Shown: in pieces, positions 1 to 7,600 of the stretch
How the letters are laid out: each line of letters starts with the position of its first letter
Position numbering within the stretch: position 1 is the stretch's first letter
NCBI GenBank assembly: GCA_011052255.1
Contig: DRJJ01000107.1
Span: 1 to 8,754, forward strand
Reading direction: 5' to 3'
DNA: 8,754 bases
Source of the DNA: Gammaproteobacteria bacterium
GTDB lineage: Bacteria > Pseudomonadota > Gammaproteobacteria > DRJJ01
Translations under genes and position numbers: made by a program
The notes under the pieces: generated by a model
The model's database searches: none
Told to the model about the DNA's origin: nothing
Seen by the model: only the letters and a program-made list of their open reading frames with translations

Positions 1-2
1 AA

Positions 3-476
3 CTGGAAGGACGTGATATCTATATACGTGAAGGCTGCTACTTATGTCATTCACAAATGATACGACCGTTCCGCGCCGAGACCGAACGTTATGGTCACTA
101 TTCGGTGGCCGGTGAGTTTGTGTATGACCATCCGTTCCAGTGGGGTTCCAAACGTACCGGGCCGGATCTGGCGCGTGTCGGTGGGCGCTACAGTGACGAG
201 TGGCACCGGGTGCACCTGACTAATGCACGCGACGTGGTACCGGAATCCAATATGCCGGGCTTCCCCTGGCTGGACGAGAACGTGCTGGACGGCGAACTGA
301 CCGCAAAAAAACTGACCGTCATGAACACACTGATCACGGCCACCTGTAACGGCTGCATTACCTACACCGATCAGGAAATCGCATCGGCTGGTGATGATGT
401 GCGTGGCAAAACCGAACTGGATGCACTGATTGCGTACCTGCAGTCGCTCGGCACCAGCATCAAGACCCGGAGGTAA
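3..476 (+). CDS. ccoO: cbb3-type cytochrome c oxidase subunit II, CcoO/FixO (3' part)
   Basis: This is the C-terminal part of the membrane-anchored monohaem c subunit of cbb3 oxidase, which passes electrons from CcoP to the catalytic subunit CcoN on the periplasmic side. The frame is open from the left edge, so the N-terminal anchor and the true start are outside the window. The c-type haem site CYLCH (nt 36-50) sits in the family context EGCYLCHSQMIRPFR. The sequence ESNMPGFPWL (nt 243-272) supplies the likely axial methionine (ATG at 252-254). The C-terminus ends in the usual GKTELDALIAYLQSLG. One oddity is a CNGC pair (nt 345-356) with no following histidine, in a stretch just before YTDQEI that seems longer than I recall for CcoO. 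The stop codon directly follows the ribosome binding site of ccoQ. Identity is very secure; an ATG at 57 lies inside the conserved haem segment and is not the real start. Confidence 0.96.
   Translation: MEGRDIYIREGCYLCHSQMIRPFRAETERYGHYSVAGEFVYDHPFQWGSKRTGPDLARVGGRYSDEWHRVHLTNARDVVPESNMPGFPWLDENVLDGELTAKKLTVMNTLITATCNGCITYTDQEIASAGDDVRGKTELDALIAYLQSLGTSIKTRR
469..473 (+). promoter_or_regulatory. Strong ribosome binding site of ccoQ
   Basis: GGAGG lies 9 bases before the ccoQ ATG (483) and runs into the ccoO stop codon (474-476), fixing the ccoQ start and suggesting that ccoO and ccoQ translation are coupled. Confidence 0.8.
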
Positions 477-482
477 TCCGTT

Positions 483-680
483 ATGAATACAACTGACTTA
501 CATGCCTGGTGGACTGTTGCGATGTTGATCCTGTTTGTCGGCATCTGGATATGGGCCTGGAGCAAGAAACGCAACAAGGACTTTAGTGAAGCAGCCATGC
601 TGCCATTTGCTGATGAGCAAATCGCACAACGTTCAGGCGAGCCTGTCGAAGCACCCCACAAAGAAGGAGAGCGTTCATGA
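483..680 (+). CDS. ccoQ: cbb3-type cytochrome c oxidase subunit CcoQ/FixQ
   Basis: This is the small non-catalytic subunit of cbb3 oxidase, known in other bacteria to stabilise the complex and the CcoP association. The product is 65 residues, near the usual 50-70. One transmembrane helix is visible at about residues 9-27 (WWTVAMLILFVGIWIWAW), followed by the positive KKRNKDFSEAA segment and an acidic, soluble tail, as is typical. A strong GGAGG (nt 469-473) lies 9 bases before the ATG and overlaps the end of ccoO. The stop overlaps the ccoP start as ATGA (677-680), suggesting translational coupling. The position between ccoO and ccoP matches the standard ccoNOQP order. The small size makes sequence similarity weak evidence alone, but context makes the call firm. 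Confidence 0.92.
   Translation: MNTTDLHAWWTVAMLILFVGIWIWAWSKKRNKDFSEAAMLPFADEQIAQRSGEPVEAPHKEGERS
664..669 (+). promoter_or_regulatory. Ribosome binding site of ccoP
   Basis: AAGGAG lies 7 bases before the ccoP ATG (677), inside the end of ccoQ. Together with the ATGA overlap this fixes the ccoP start. Confidence 0.8.
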
Positions 681-1564
681 ACAGTTTTTTACACTGGTTT
701 GTGATTGTTGTCAGTATCGGCAGCTTCCTGGGTTGTATCTGGCTCATCTGGTGGGCCAGCAAGAAAACAGAGGGTGAGTCCACTGAGGGTGAAGTGACCG
801 GCCATGTCTGGGACGGTGACCTGGCAGAACTCAACAACCCGATGCCACGCTGGTGGTTGTATATGTTTTACTTCAGCATTGCATTTGGGCTGATTTATAT
901 GGTGCTGTACCCGTCACTGGGTAACTATAAGGGCCTGCTGGGCTGGAGCTCTGATGGCCAGTATCAGGAAGAGATTGCAGCTGCCAATAAAAGCTACGGT
1001 CCACTGTACGCCGGTTATGCCAAGATGCCAGTGTCACAACTGGTATCCAATAACAAGGCCGTTGCAACCGGACGTCGGCTGTTCCTGAATTACTGTGCAC
1101 AGTGTCATGGCTCAGACGCCGGTGGTGCACCGGGCTTCCCCAGCCTGAAAGACAGCAGCTGGCTTTATGGCGGCACACCTGAAGCTATCAAGGCGAGCAT
1201 ACTCGATGGTCGTAATGGTTCGATGCCACCGATGGCAGCCGCGCTGGGCACAGATGCCGACGTTGATAATGTCGCCAACTATGTCATGAGCCTGAGCGGT
1301 GCCCCGCATGACGCCGGCAAGGCATCACTGGGCAAAGCAAAATTTGCAGTCTGCGGAGGCTGTCATGGCATGGATGGCAGCGGTAACCAGGCGATTGGCG
1401 CACCTGATCTGACTGATGCGAACTGGTTATACGGTGGTTCACTGGGCGCAATCAAAAAGGCCATACAGAACGGTCGCTCTGGCAAAATGCCGGCTCATCG
1501 TGATTTTCTGGGTGAAGACAAGGTGCATTTGCTGGCGGCCTATGTTTATAGCCTGTCTCAGTAG
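677..1564 (+). CDS. ccoP: cbb3-type cytochrome c oxidase subunit III, dihaem CcoP/FixP
   Basis: This is the dihaem cytochrome c subunit that receives electrons from soluble or membrane cytochromes c and hands them to CcoO in the cbb3 oxidase. The 295-residue product has two membrane helices, about 5-27 and 58-79, separated by the conserved VWDGDLAELNNPMPRWW segment. Two cytochrome c domains follow. Haem 1 is at CAQCH (140-144), with M183 in GSMPPM as probable axial ligand. Haem 2 is at CGGCH (226-230), with M271 in GKMPAH. Both domains carry the repeated DGRNGSMP or NGRSGKMP signature, and both have the LYGG motif. AAGGAG (nt 664-669) lies 7 bases before the ATG, and the start overlaps the ccoQ stop. 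Length and domain order match gammaproteobacterial CcoP that has the extra N-terminal helix. Confidence 0.97.
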   Translation: MNSFLHWFVIVVSIGSFLGCIWLIWWASKKTEGESTEGEVTGHVWDGDLAELNNPMPRWWLYMFYFSIAFGLIYMVLYPSLGNYKGLLGWSSDGQYQEEIAAANKSYGPLYAGYAKMPVSQLVSNNKAVATGRRLFLNYCAQCHGSDAGGAPGFPSLKDSSWLYGGTPEAIKASILDGRNGSMPPMAAALGTDADVDNVANYVMSLSGAPHDAGKASLGKAKFAVCGGCHGMDGSGNQAIGAPDLTDANWLYGGSLGAIKKAIQNGRSGKMPAHRDFLGEDKVHLLAAYVYSLSQ

Positions 1565-1630
1565 CTCAGGTGGATGTGTCTGGAACGAACGTCGGCCAGT
1601 GCTAAAGAGATGATGTAATAAGTCTTTAGT

Positions 1631-1653
1631 CCCTTCTCCCCCAGGGAGAAGGG
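1631..1653. repeat. Perfect 10-bp inverted repeat in the ccoP-ccoG spacer
   Basis: CCCTTCTCCC (1631-1640) and GGGAGAAGGG (1644-1653) are exact reverse complements around a 3-base loop, giving a very stable stem-loop 67 bases after ccoP. It could act as a transcription terminator or as an RNA-processing or stability element separating ccoNOQP from ccoG. The run of T after it is poor (GCTTTAC), so a classical Rho-independent terminator is not well supported on either strand. Palindromes of this CCCTTCTCCC type can be dispersed intergenic repeats in proteobacteria; whether this one is repeated in the genome cannot be judged from a single copy. Confidence 0.7.
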
Positions 1654-1706
1654 GCTTTACAACACCCTCCATTGTGAAACACAAGCAAGTCGCAGGTATT
1701 ACAAAT

Positions 1707-1979
1707 ATGGAACATAAAAAAACACCTCAATCCGAAAACCAAATCCCGATTGTCCAGCAAGTGATCTCGGTATTATGGCCCTCCTTTCTTACCGCCGGTA
1801 TTGCGACCATATTTACCTTTACCTTTTTTGACCCGCAGGAAATCGTGTTGTGCACAGGGCATGAAGCCCAAATCAATCGTCTTGGCATCTACAGTCTGGG
1901 CTTTTTCCTTTTCTGGGTATTAACCTCAAGCTCCTGTGCATTAACCTGCTATTTTCGTCGGCCGGTTCGTCCACACTAG
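1707..1979 (+). CDS. Small uncharacterised protein with two membrane segments, in the cco operon
   Basis: I do not recognise a named family with certainty. From ATG 1707 the product is 90 residues. A polar, charged N-terminus of about 15 residues leads into a hydrophobic helix at about 20-40 (VISVLWPSFLTAGIATIFTF). A short segment with FDPQEIV and two charged residues follows, then a second helix at about 58-82 (LGIYSLGFFLFWVLTSSSCALT) and a basic tail. This predicts a hairpin-like inner-membrane protein. I chose ATG 1707 over the GTG at 1674 because an AGG (1694-1696) lies 10 bases upstream and nothing Shine-Dalgarno-like precedes the GTG. It lies between ccoP and ccoG on the same strand, 21 bases before ccoG. 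A role linked to oxidase assembly or stability is inferred from position alone. Confidence 0.75.
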   Translation: MEHKKTPQSENQIPIVQQVISVLWPSFLTAGIATIFTFTFFDPQEIVLCTGHEAQINRLGIYSLGFFLFWVLTSSSCALTCYFRRPVRPH

Positions 1980-2000
1980 TCCTTAAGTAATAGTCCCCTT

Positions 2001-3410
2001 ATGAAAAAATCCCGGTCTGTTGATGTAAAACCACCTGTCGTTGATGACGGCTCCTTTTACGCCAAACATCAAAAGGTCTATCCACGCCAGGTATCGGGTC
2101 TGTTTGCCAGCTTGCGCACCACGGGCGTGCTGGTCTTGTTGAGCCTGTACTACTTCGTACCCTGGCTAAAATGGGATGACCGCCAGGCGGTTTTATTTGA
2201 CTTGCCGGCGCGCAAGTTTTATGTCTTTGGTATTACCTTCTGGCCACAGGATTTTTTCTACCTGGCCATGCTGCTCATCATTGCCGGGCTGGCACTGTTT
2301 TTCTTTACCTCTCTGGCCGGCCGATTATGGTGTGGTTATGCCTGCCCGCAGACTGTCTGGACCGAGGTATTTTTATGGATAGAACGTAAGGTAGAAGGCA
2401 GCCGCGCAAAACAGATCAAGCTGGACAAGGCCGACTGGGGCCGCCGTAAACTACGCCTGAAGATCACCAAGCAAAGCATCTGGATACTTTTTTCACTGTG
2501 GACCGGCTTTACCTTTGTCGGCTACTTTACCCCGATCACCACGCTGGGGCAGGAACTGGTCAACCTGAGCACCGGCCCCTGGGAAACCTTCTGGATAATA
2601 TTTTACAGCTTTGCGACCTACGGCAATGCCGGTTGGCTGCGTGAACAGGTGTGCATCTACATGTGCCCCTATGCGCGCTTCCAGAGCGCCATGTTTGATC
2701 GTGACACCCTGATTATTTCCTATGATGAACAACGTGGCGAGCCACGTGGCAGCCGCAAAAAAGGCAGCGACCCTGCTATACAAGGTATTGGCGACTGTAT
2801 CGACTGCACCTTGTGTGTACAGGTCTGCCCGACCGGCATTGATATTCGCGACGGCCTGCAATACGAGTGCATCGGTTGTGCCGCCTGTATTGATGTCTGT
2901 AACACCGTGATGGAACAGATGGATTATAAAATGGGGCTGATCCGTTATACCACTGAAAATACACTCAATGGTAAAAGAACACATGTACTTAGACCGCGCA
3001 TCATCATCTACGCTACCCTGTTAACCGGCCTGACCGTCCTGCTGCTGTATATGATCCTGACGCGCTCACCTCTGGAACTGGATATCATGCGTGACCGTAA
3101 TACACTCTACCGTGAACTACCCGGTGGTCTGGTCGAAAATGTTTATACCCTGCGCGTAATCAATAAATCAGAAAAAGAACGTCGCTTTCAACTCAGCGTC
3201 AGTGGCATTGAAGGCCTCACACTGGTTAGCAAGCAAACCCTGATACCCGTTGCAGCCGGAGAGGTTGTCGAACTCAGTGCGAGCCTGCGTCTCGACCCGG
3301 TGGTACTTAAACGCCCCAGTAACAAAATACAGTTTATACTGGAATCCACCGAGGGTGACCCGGTCAAGGCCACACAGGAAAGCCGCTTTATCGGCCCGGT
3401 GATACGATAA
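2001..3410 (+). CDS. ccoG: Cytochrome c oxidase accessory protein CcoG/FixG (RdxA family)
   Basis: CcoG is a membrane-bound iron-sulfur protein needed for cbb3 oxidase maturation; in studied bacteria it is linked to reduction of Cu(II) to Cu(I) for the CcoN copper centre. The 469-residue product has an N-terminal cytoplasmic segment with VYPRQVSG. Membrane helices follow at about 40-56, 84-106, 158-178, 191-207 and 333-352. CGYACPQTVW (C111, C115) and CIYMCPYARFQSAMFD (C218, C222) are hallmark motifs. Two 4Fe-4S cluster sets follow: C266, C269, C272, C276 and C290, C293, C296, C300. The last roughly 110 residues form the Ig-like FixG C-terminal domain. All expected cysteines are present and the length is normal. 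The ATG at 2001 has no clear Shine-Dalgarno sequence, but the protein begins where the family does. Confidence 0.97.
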   Translation: MKKSRSVDVKPPVVDDGSFYAKHQKVYPRQVSGLFASLRTTGVLVLLSLYYFVPWLKWDDRQAVLFDLPARKFYVFGITFWPQDFFYLAMLLIIAGLALFFFTSLAGRLWCGYACPQTVWTEVFLWIERKVEGSRAKQIKLDKADWGRRKLRLKITKQSIWILFSLWTGFTFVGYFTPITTLGQELVNLSTGPWETFWIIFYSFATYGNAGWLREQVCIYMCPYARFQSAMFDRDTLIISYDEQRGEPRGSRKKGSDPAIQGIGDCIDCTLCVQVCPTGIDIRDGLQYECIGCAACIDVCNTVMEQMDYKMGLIRYTTENTLNGKRTHVLRPRIIIYATLLTGLTVLLLYMILTRSPLELDIMRDRNTLYRELPGGLVENVYTLRVINKSEKERRFQLSVSGIEGLTLVSKQTLIPVAAGEVVELSASLRLDPVVLKRPSNKIQFILESTEGDPVKATQESRFIGPVIR

Positions 3411-3429
3411 ACAGAATGGTAATATAAAC

Positions 3430-3945
3430 ATGATCAATCCAACACACACAACACCCTGGTATCGTCAGTTCTGGCCCTGGTTTCTGTTTGGTCTGCCTGC
3501 TTTATCCGTTGTCGCAGGCATATCCACTGTTATTATTGCGATGCAAACCGAAGATACCCTGGTCAGCGATAACTATTACAAGGATGGTCTGGCCATCAAC
3601 CAGGATCTCGAACGCGAGAACAAGGCACGCAGTATGGGCTTACAGGCGCAGATTCTCATCAAACAACAAGATATTTTACAGATAACGATGAGCGCCGATC
3701 AGCCCTTACCCGCATGGCCAGCAATTATAATCATCCTGTCACATCCAACGCAAGCCAGCAAAGATATTATGTACACAGCACTAATTAGTCAGCATGGAAA
3801 CTATGTTGTGCCCAAGACCTCCATTCATCCAGGACGCTGGTATATAAAGCTGGAAGCGCCGGGGCAAGACTGGAGACTAAATGGAGTGCTACGGGTAAAT
3901 AAATCAGACTCCACCCGCACAAACCTGAACATGGGTAGTAGATGA
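3430..3945 (+). CDS. ccoH: FixH/CcoH family cbb3 oxidase assembly protein
   Basis: CcoH/FixH is a single-span membrane protein that associates with cbb3 oxidase assembly intermediates. The 171-residue product has the family pattern. A short N-terminus carries PWYRQFWPWFLFGLPA, continuing into a membrane helix at about 14-37. Then comes the signature SDNYYKDGLAINQDLERENKA (about 46-66) and a periplasmic beta-rich domain ending in the GRWYIKLEAPGQDWRLNG type of sequence. It starts 19 bases after the ccoG stop, so the two are almost surely co-transcribed. The spacing before the ATG shows only weak GGT-type Shine-Dalgarno similarity. The usual next genes, ccoI (copper P-type ATPase) and ccoS, do not follow; a convergent pilus cluster does. 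Confidence 0.93.
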   Translation: MINPTHTTPWYRQFWPWFLFGLPALSVVAGISTVIIAMQTEDTLVSDNYYKDGLAINQDLERENKARSMGLQAQILIKQQDILQITMSADQPLPAWPAIIIILSHPTQASKDIMYTALISQHGNYVVPKTSIHPGRWYIKLEAPGQDWRLNGVLRVNKSDSTRTNLNMGSR

Positions 3946-4135
3946 CGACAGATCACTGCGTAATAAATAGATAGAAAAATCATATTTGTGAGTGGCGATT
4001 TATGTTGCATGCGACGATCTCGTTTAAAAAAACGACACAACAGGAACTGTCTGTGTATGTTATCAGGCATACCTCTCTGGACCGAAAGAACCTCGGAATT
4101 TTAGTATCGAGTGATATTCAGTACATCTAAACCTG
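3946..4135. other. Convergent intergenic region between ccoH and pilE
   Basis: This 190-base AT-rich spacer separates the + strand oxidase genes from the - strand pilus genes. I find no protein-coding potential in it. Its only clear structure is the - strand terminator candidate at 4026-4056. I see no equally good terminator on the + strand for ccoH; a smaller perfect inverted repeat, TCGTTT/AAACGA at 4020-4025 and 4030-4035, overlaps the T-run of the - strand terminator. Confidence 0.6.
4026..4056 (-). terminator. Candidate Rho-independent terminator of the pilY1-pilE transcript
   Basis: Read on the - strand, TGTGT/ACACA and CTGT/ACAG arms (4035-4043 with 4047-4056) form a 9-bp stem interrupted by one bulged base (4051), with a 3-base loop at 4044-4046. 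Two bases after the stem the - strand shows seven consecutive T (4032 to 4026). Stem, short loop and T-run are in the correct order for termination of transcription coming from pilE, whose stop codon is about 80 bases upstream. The stem is only moderately GC-rich, so strength is uncertain. Confidence 0.6.
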
Positions 4136-4585
4136 TTACCAGCAACGTGAGACAGTAGGTCCTCCAGTAGCTGAAATACTCTTAACACCCGTTTCAGTAA
4201 GTGACAGGTTTTTACATGCGTCTTTGGCCTGATCACCAACCGGTGTAGCGGTGACGGTATAGGTCGTATCCGTTGGTGCATTAATGTTCAGAGTGTAGTA
4301 AGTAGCGTCTGGAGGAGAGACGGGGCATTTGTTCGGGTAAACAGACGGGGCCGGTGCGCCGACGCTTGTGTTACCTACTGCCAACCCTCTATAAGTATTA
4401 TTTTCTGTAAATTTCCGCTCCATGGCCGCAGACAGACCGGTTAACACCGCGGCACAATCAGCCCGACGACTTTTACGCACCTGATCCAGATAAGCCGGGT
4501 AGGCTATTGCGACCAGTATCGATACAATCACAACCACAATCATGAGTTCAATTAATGTAAAACCATGTGTTTGATATTCTTTCAT
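4136..4585 (-). CDS. pilE: Type IV pilus minor pilin, PilE-like
   Basis: This is a prepilin of the type IV pilus system, processed by the prepilin peptidase PilD and probably part of the minor-pilin complex that primes the pilus and carries PilY1 at the tip. The 149-residue product has the short leader MKEYQTHG followed by FTLIELMIVVVIVSILVAIAYPAYLDQV. Cleavage is expected between G8 and F9, and the glutamate at mature position 5 (E13) is present. The globular part carries the PilE-type pattern AAMERKFTENNTYRG, a YYTLNI strand, VTATPVGDQAKDACKNLSLTETG and a terminal CW. C124 and C148 would form the usual C-terminal disulfide loop; C44 and C87 form an additional possible pair. AAGAG lies shortly upstream of the ATG. 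Its place after pilY1 fits the fimT-pilV-pilW-pilX-pilY1-pilE order. PilA and PilV are less likely because of the C-terminal pattern and position. Confidence 0.93.
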   Translation of the reverse strand: MKEYQTHGFTLIELMIVVVIVSILVAIAYPAYLDQVRKSRRADCAAVLTGLSAAMERKFTENNTYRGLAVGNTSVGAPAPSVYPNKCPVSPPDATYYTLNINAPTDTTYTVTATPVGDQAKDACKNLSLTETGVKSISATGGPTVSRCW

Positions 4586-4643
4586 ATTCGGCTCTTTATT
4601 AAACCAGACAGCACCGCTTTCGCTTTACGGATAAATAATAACA

Positions 4644-4663
4644 CAGGCACATCCATGTGCTGC
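4644..4663. repeat. Small inverted repeat in the pilY1-pilE gap
   Basis: The 100-base gap between the pilY1 stop and the pilE start contains GCACAT (4647-4652) and its exact reverse complement ATGTGC (4655-4660). They are separated by two bases, so a folded RNA would have a 5-bp stem with a 4-base loop. No T-run follows on the - strand, so this is not a terminator. It may have no function. Confidence 0.3.
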
Positions 4664-4685
4664 ATTCGTTTAATACATATCTCTT

Positions 4686-7600
4686 CTAGCGTATTTCTCT
4701 CCATGAACGGCGTCCTCCTGATGCCGGTAGCCTTTCATCAAAAAGACCTCCACCACAGCTTGCTGTAGAGTCACACAAAATAAGTTTTGTTCTTCTCTCC
4801 TGCGTTATAAACGTACCTGGCGTACTCAATACCCCATAACTGTATTGAGTAAAGCTTGCCGTCAGGAAATCTCCATTTGAATTATAGGTAGACGTATCGT
4901 CACCCAGACCTATACCTGCAAATGCGGTTCCGGTTCTGTAAAACAGGGCATTCAAGCGACTGTTACCTTCAGGTGTACACACATCTAGCGGGGGGGCATA
5001 CTCCGGAAAAAGTACAAACGCCTGATGCGTCACTGATGCAAAAATAGTACGCGTACTGTTTTTTGCTCCCACGTTAAAGTTAACAAACCAGCCTTTTTTG
5101 CCAAGCATATATTTCCGGAAGCGGTTAAAGTCACTATTATTTACGGCATTGATGATGTCACCACCAACGACCGCCCCGCCAGGTATCACGCCGTTCGGGT
5201 CTTTCATATCGCCCGAAGAAAACACCTGCAAGCCCGTTGTATTCTGCATATCACTTACCGACACCGATCCCCAGCTATTACCAGAACCAGGATCTTTAAC
5301 ACCGTAAAACGATTGCTGTGTGGCGCTCTGGTTATCACTGTTCACAAATAGTCTACCTGTGCCGGCATAAACCCAGCGATCCTTGGTAATAAAATCCAGT
5401 GTAAAAGTGGGCGCCGTGGTAAATGGCTGGTTAGGTAATGGTGACAATAGTAGTGATGGTGTCCCCAATGGTGATCCATTAAGCGGCACACGATACAAGC
5501 CACCAGTCGGCGTCCCGACTGAGCCTGCAACCGTACCGTAGTAGATCGCATCGTCCATAAAATCGGTGCCCCAGTTTTTACTGGCCGGGTCGCCTACAAA
5601 TGCGTTGGAAATAGCCAGATCCAGGTAATTATCGCCGCCGAACTGCACAAGCTGCCTCAGCTTGAGATCGTACAAATACAGCCGCGCACTCTGATCACTG
5701 GTCGCCTGAGTCAATGCATTGCTGCCTATCGGACCTGAGCCAAAGGCCAGGTACCAGTTATTGGTATTTGGCGTACTCCAGTCATTGTTGTCTCCGGGTT
5801 CGCGTTGTATCACCAACGTCGGCTTACTGGTGGTAAAACCAAGTTTAGCGTCAGATATCTCGGCAATCAGATTCGGAGGTGTTTCCGGGTTGGTTATATC
5901 CAGAACCACGATTGCTGAACGAGCCGTTATAGCCGGTGTACTACCTTTACCATCATGGTCGTAAGTAACCGAACCACCGCCAAAGCGCATATTTACTACC
6001 AGTATTGTGCCCCAGCCATTTGGATGCTCGCTATCTTCCGGGAAGATATTGACATCAAACGCCTGCGGTGAGCCATCAACATAATACAGATGCGGATAAG
6101 TCAGTTCCTTTAGCCATTGCAAATGAGGTAATAGATTACCCGGTATATAGGCCCATAGTTCAGAGCCCAGAGGTTGATCTTTCGGTGTAGTACTCTCGAA
6201 AGATTCCTTTGGCCTGATTAATTTAAATGCTTTTGTGGAGGCATCATAAAAACCACCATTGAACGCATGCAACATGCCATCGTTAGCACCAACATATACC
6301 ACATGACGGCGATTTCTGTATTGCGTCCGGAATGCACCATACGTAGTATCCCCCTTGAGGAGATCATAGGACTTGTTTGGCAGGCTGACAGAGACTGGAG
6401 CAGAGTTCACCACATCGCCCAAAAGAAATCTTCTTGCACCGAGGCTACGTGAACGGTAACCCAAAGTACCGTCTTCCTTGCCACGAATAAATGCTACAAC
6501 TCTGTCGGCCTCGGCGTCATCCACAACCGCCATGATGTTTTCATCCATCTCAGATGCGATAAATGCGACTTCTTCACCCGGACCAACCACCCCGTCTGCG
6601 TTTTTATCCTTCCAGGTCAATATGTATCGACCCGCACCGCTGTTGTCTACTATTTTGGTTGTATAACCGCGTTGCTGGTGGATTTTAGATTGATCCAGCT
6701 TTGCAAGCTGGTCAGCTGCCTTCCAGATTGCGTTCAGATCATCTATTTCAGCCAGTGGTGATGATGGCGTACCCGCCGTGTAATCAGACTCTGTATTGTA
6801 GCGATAAACCTGCGTTCTTGCAGGCCCTGGAGTGGCAGCCGGATTATAACGTAACTCCACAATGTTATCGGTAGATACATCATCAAGTTGTCCATTTTTA
6901 TTACCATCTTCACGGAAACGACCGCTTCCATCAATGAACAGTGCGTGCAACTGCCCGACCCACTGTGCCTCATCACCCGCATTATTCCTCACCTTGGGCG
7001 AATAGATTGCCTGATAAAAGGCACCAATACCGTTAAAGCCATCGGAGACAACCGCCGGTGCGTTACCAGCGCTTATACGGCCTTCTATGTTACTGAAAGC
7101 CTTGGTCAGGCCTGCAACCAGTTTGGCCGGATCATTGGCCAGTACATAGTTATCGGGAACACCATCACCGTCTTCATCCCATTCGTCTGTCTGGTCAGGC
7201 TGATAGCTATTACCCGGATTTTCAGTTGTAGTCTGGAAGTTCTTTTCGTTAAAACCACCGTATTTTCCGGCCAGCCATAGCATATTCATTTCACCGGTTA
7301 ACGGATTATTGTTGAACTCCTGGGTATCGATCAGGAACGTCTGTACCGTCTGCATGCCTTCATAATCACCCGCACCCGAGCGAATGTCATTACTGGCCGC
7401 GTAATAGGCCAGCCCGGCAATATAGTAAGAATTCTCCTTCGGCGCATAGGGTGCAGTACCAAAAACCTTCCCGAGATTGTCTATGGTTTTTGTATTACCA
7501 CTATTCCAGTCGCAGTCACCCGGCACACAACCAATGTTGCGGATAGTTCCGTTTATACCCTGCATTTCACCAACAAGATTAGTTTCTGTTGTGACATTAA

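Noticed and set aside
345..359. CNGC in CcoO as a second haem c site
   Set aside because: The residue after the second cysteine is isoleucine, not histidine, so it does not meet the CxxCH requirement.
1674..1706. GTG at 1674 as the start of the small membrane protein
   Set aside because: There is no Shine-Dalgarno-like sequence before it, and the 11 added residues look unremarkable; the ATG at 1707 has an AGG at suitable distance.
1565..2000. Possible FNR box driving the accessory genes
   Set aside because: I found no TTGAT-N4-ATCAA-like sequence in the spacers before the small protein or ccoG; any oxygen-responsive promoter probably lies before ccoN, outside the window.
2493..2984. A 163-codon open frame on the - strand across ccoG
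   Set aside because: It is antisense to the conserved iron-sulfur region of ccoG and has no recognisable motif; the + strand frame explains the sequence fully.
4565..4768. A 67-codon + strand frame over the pilE start and the pilY1 end
   Set aside because: It overlaps both real genes and their gap and lacks a convincing ribosome binding site or domain.
6888..7280. A 130-codon open frame on the + strand across pilY1
   Set aside because: It is antisense to conserved PilY1 sequence, including the acidic loop, and no family resemblance was seen.
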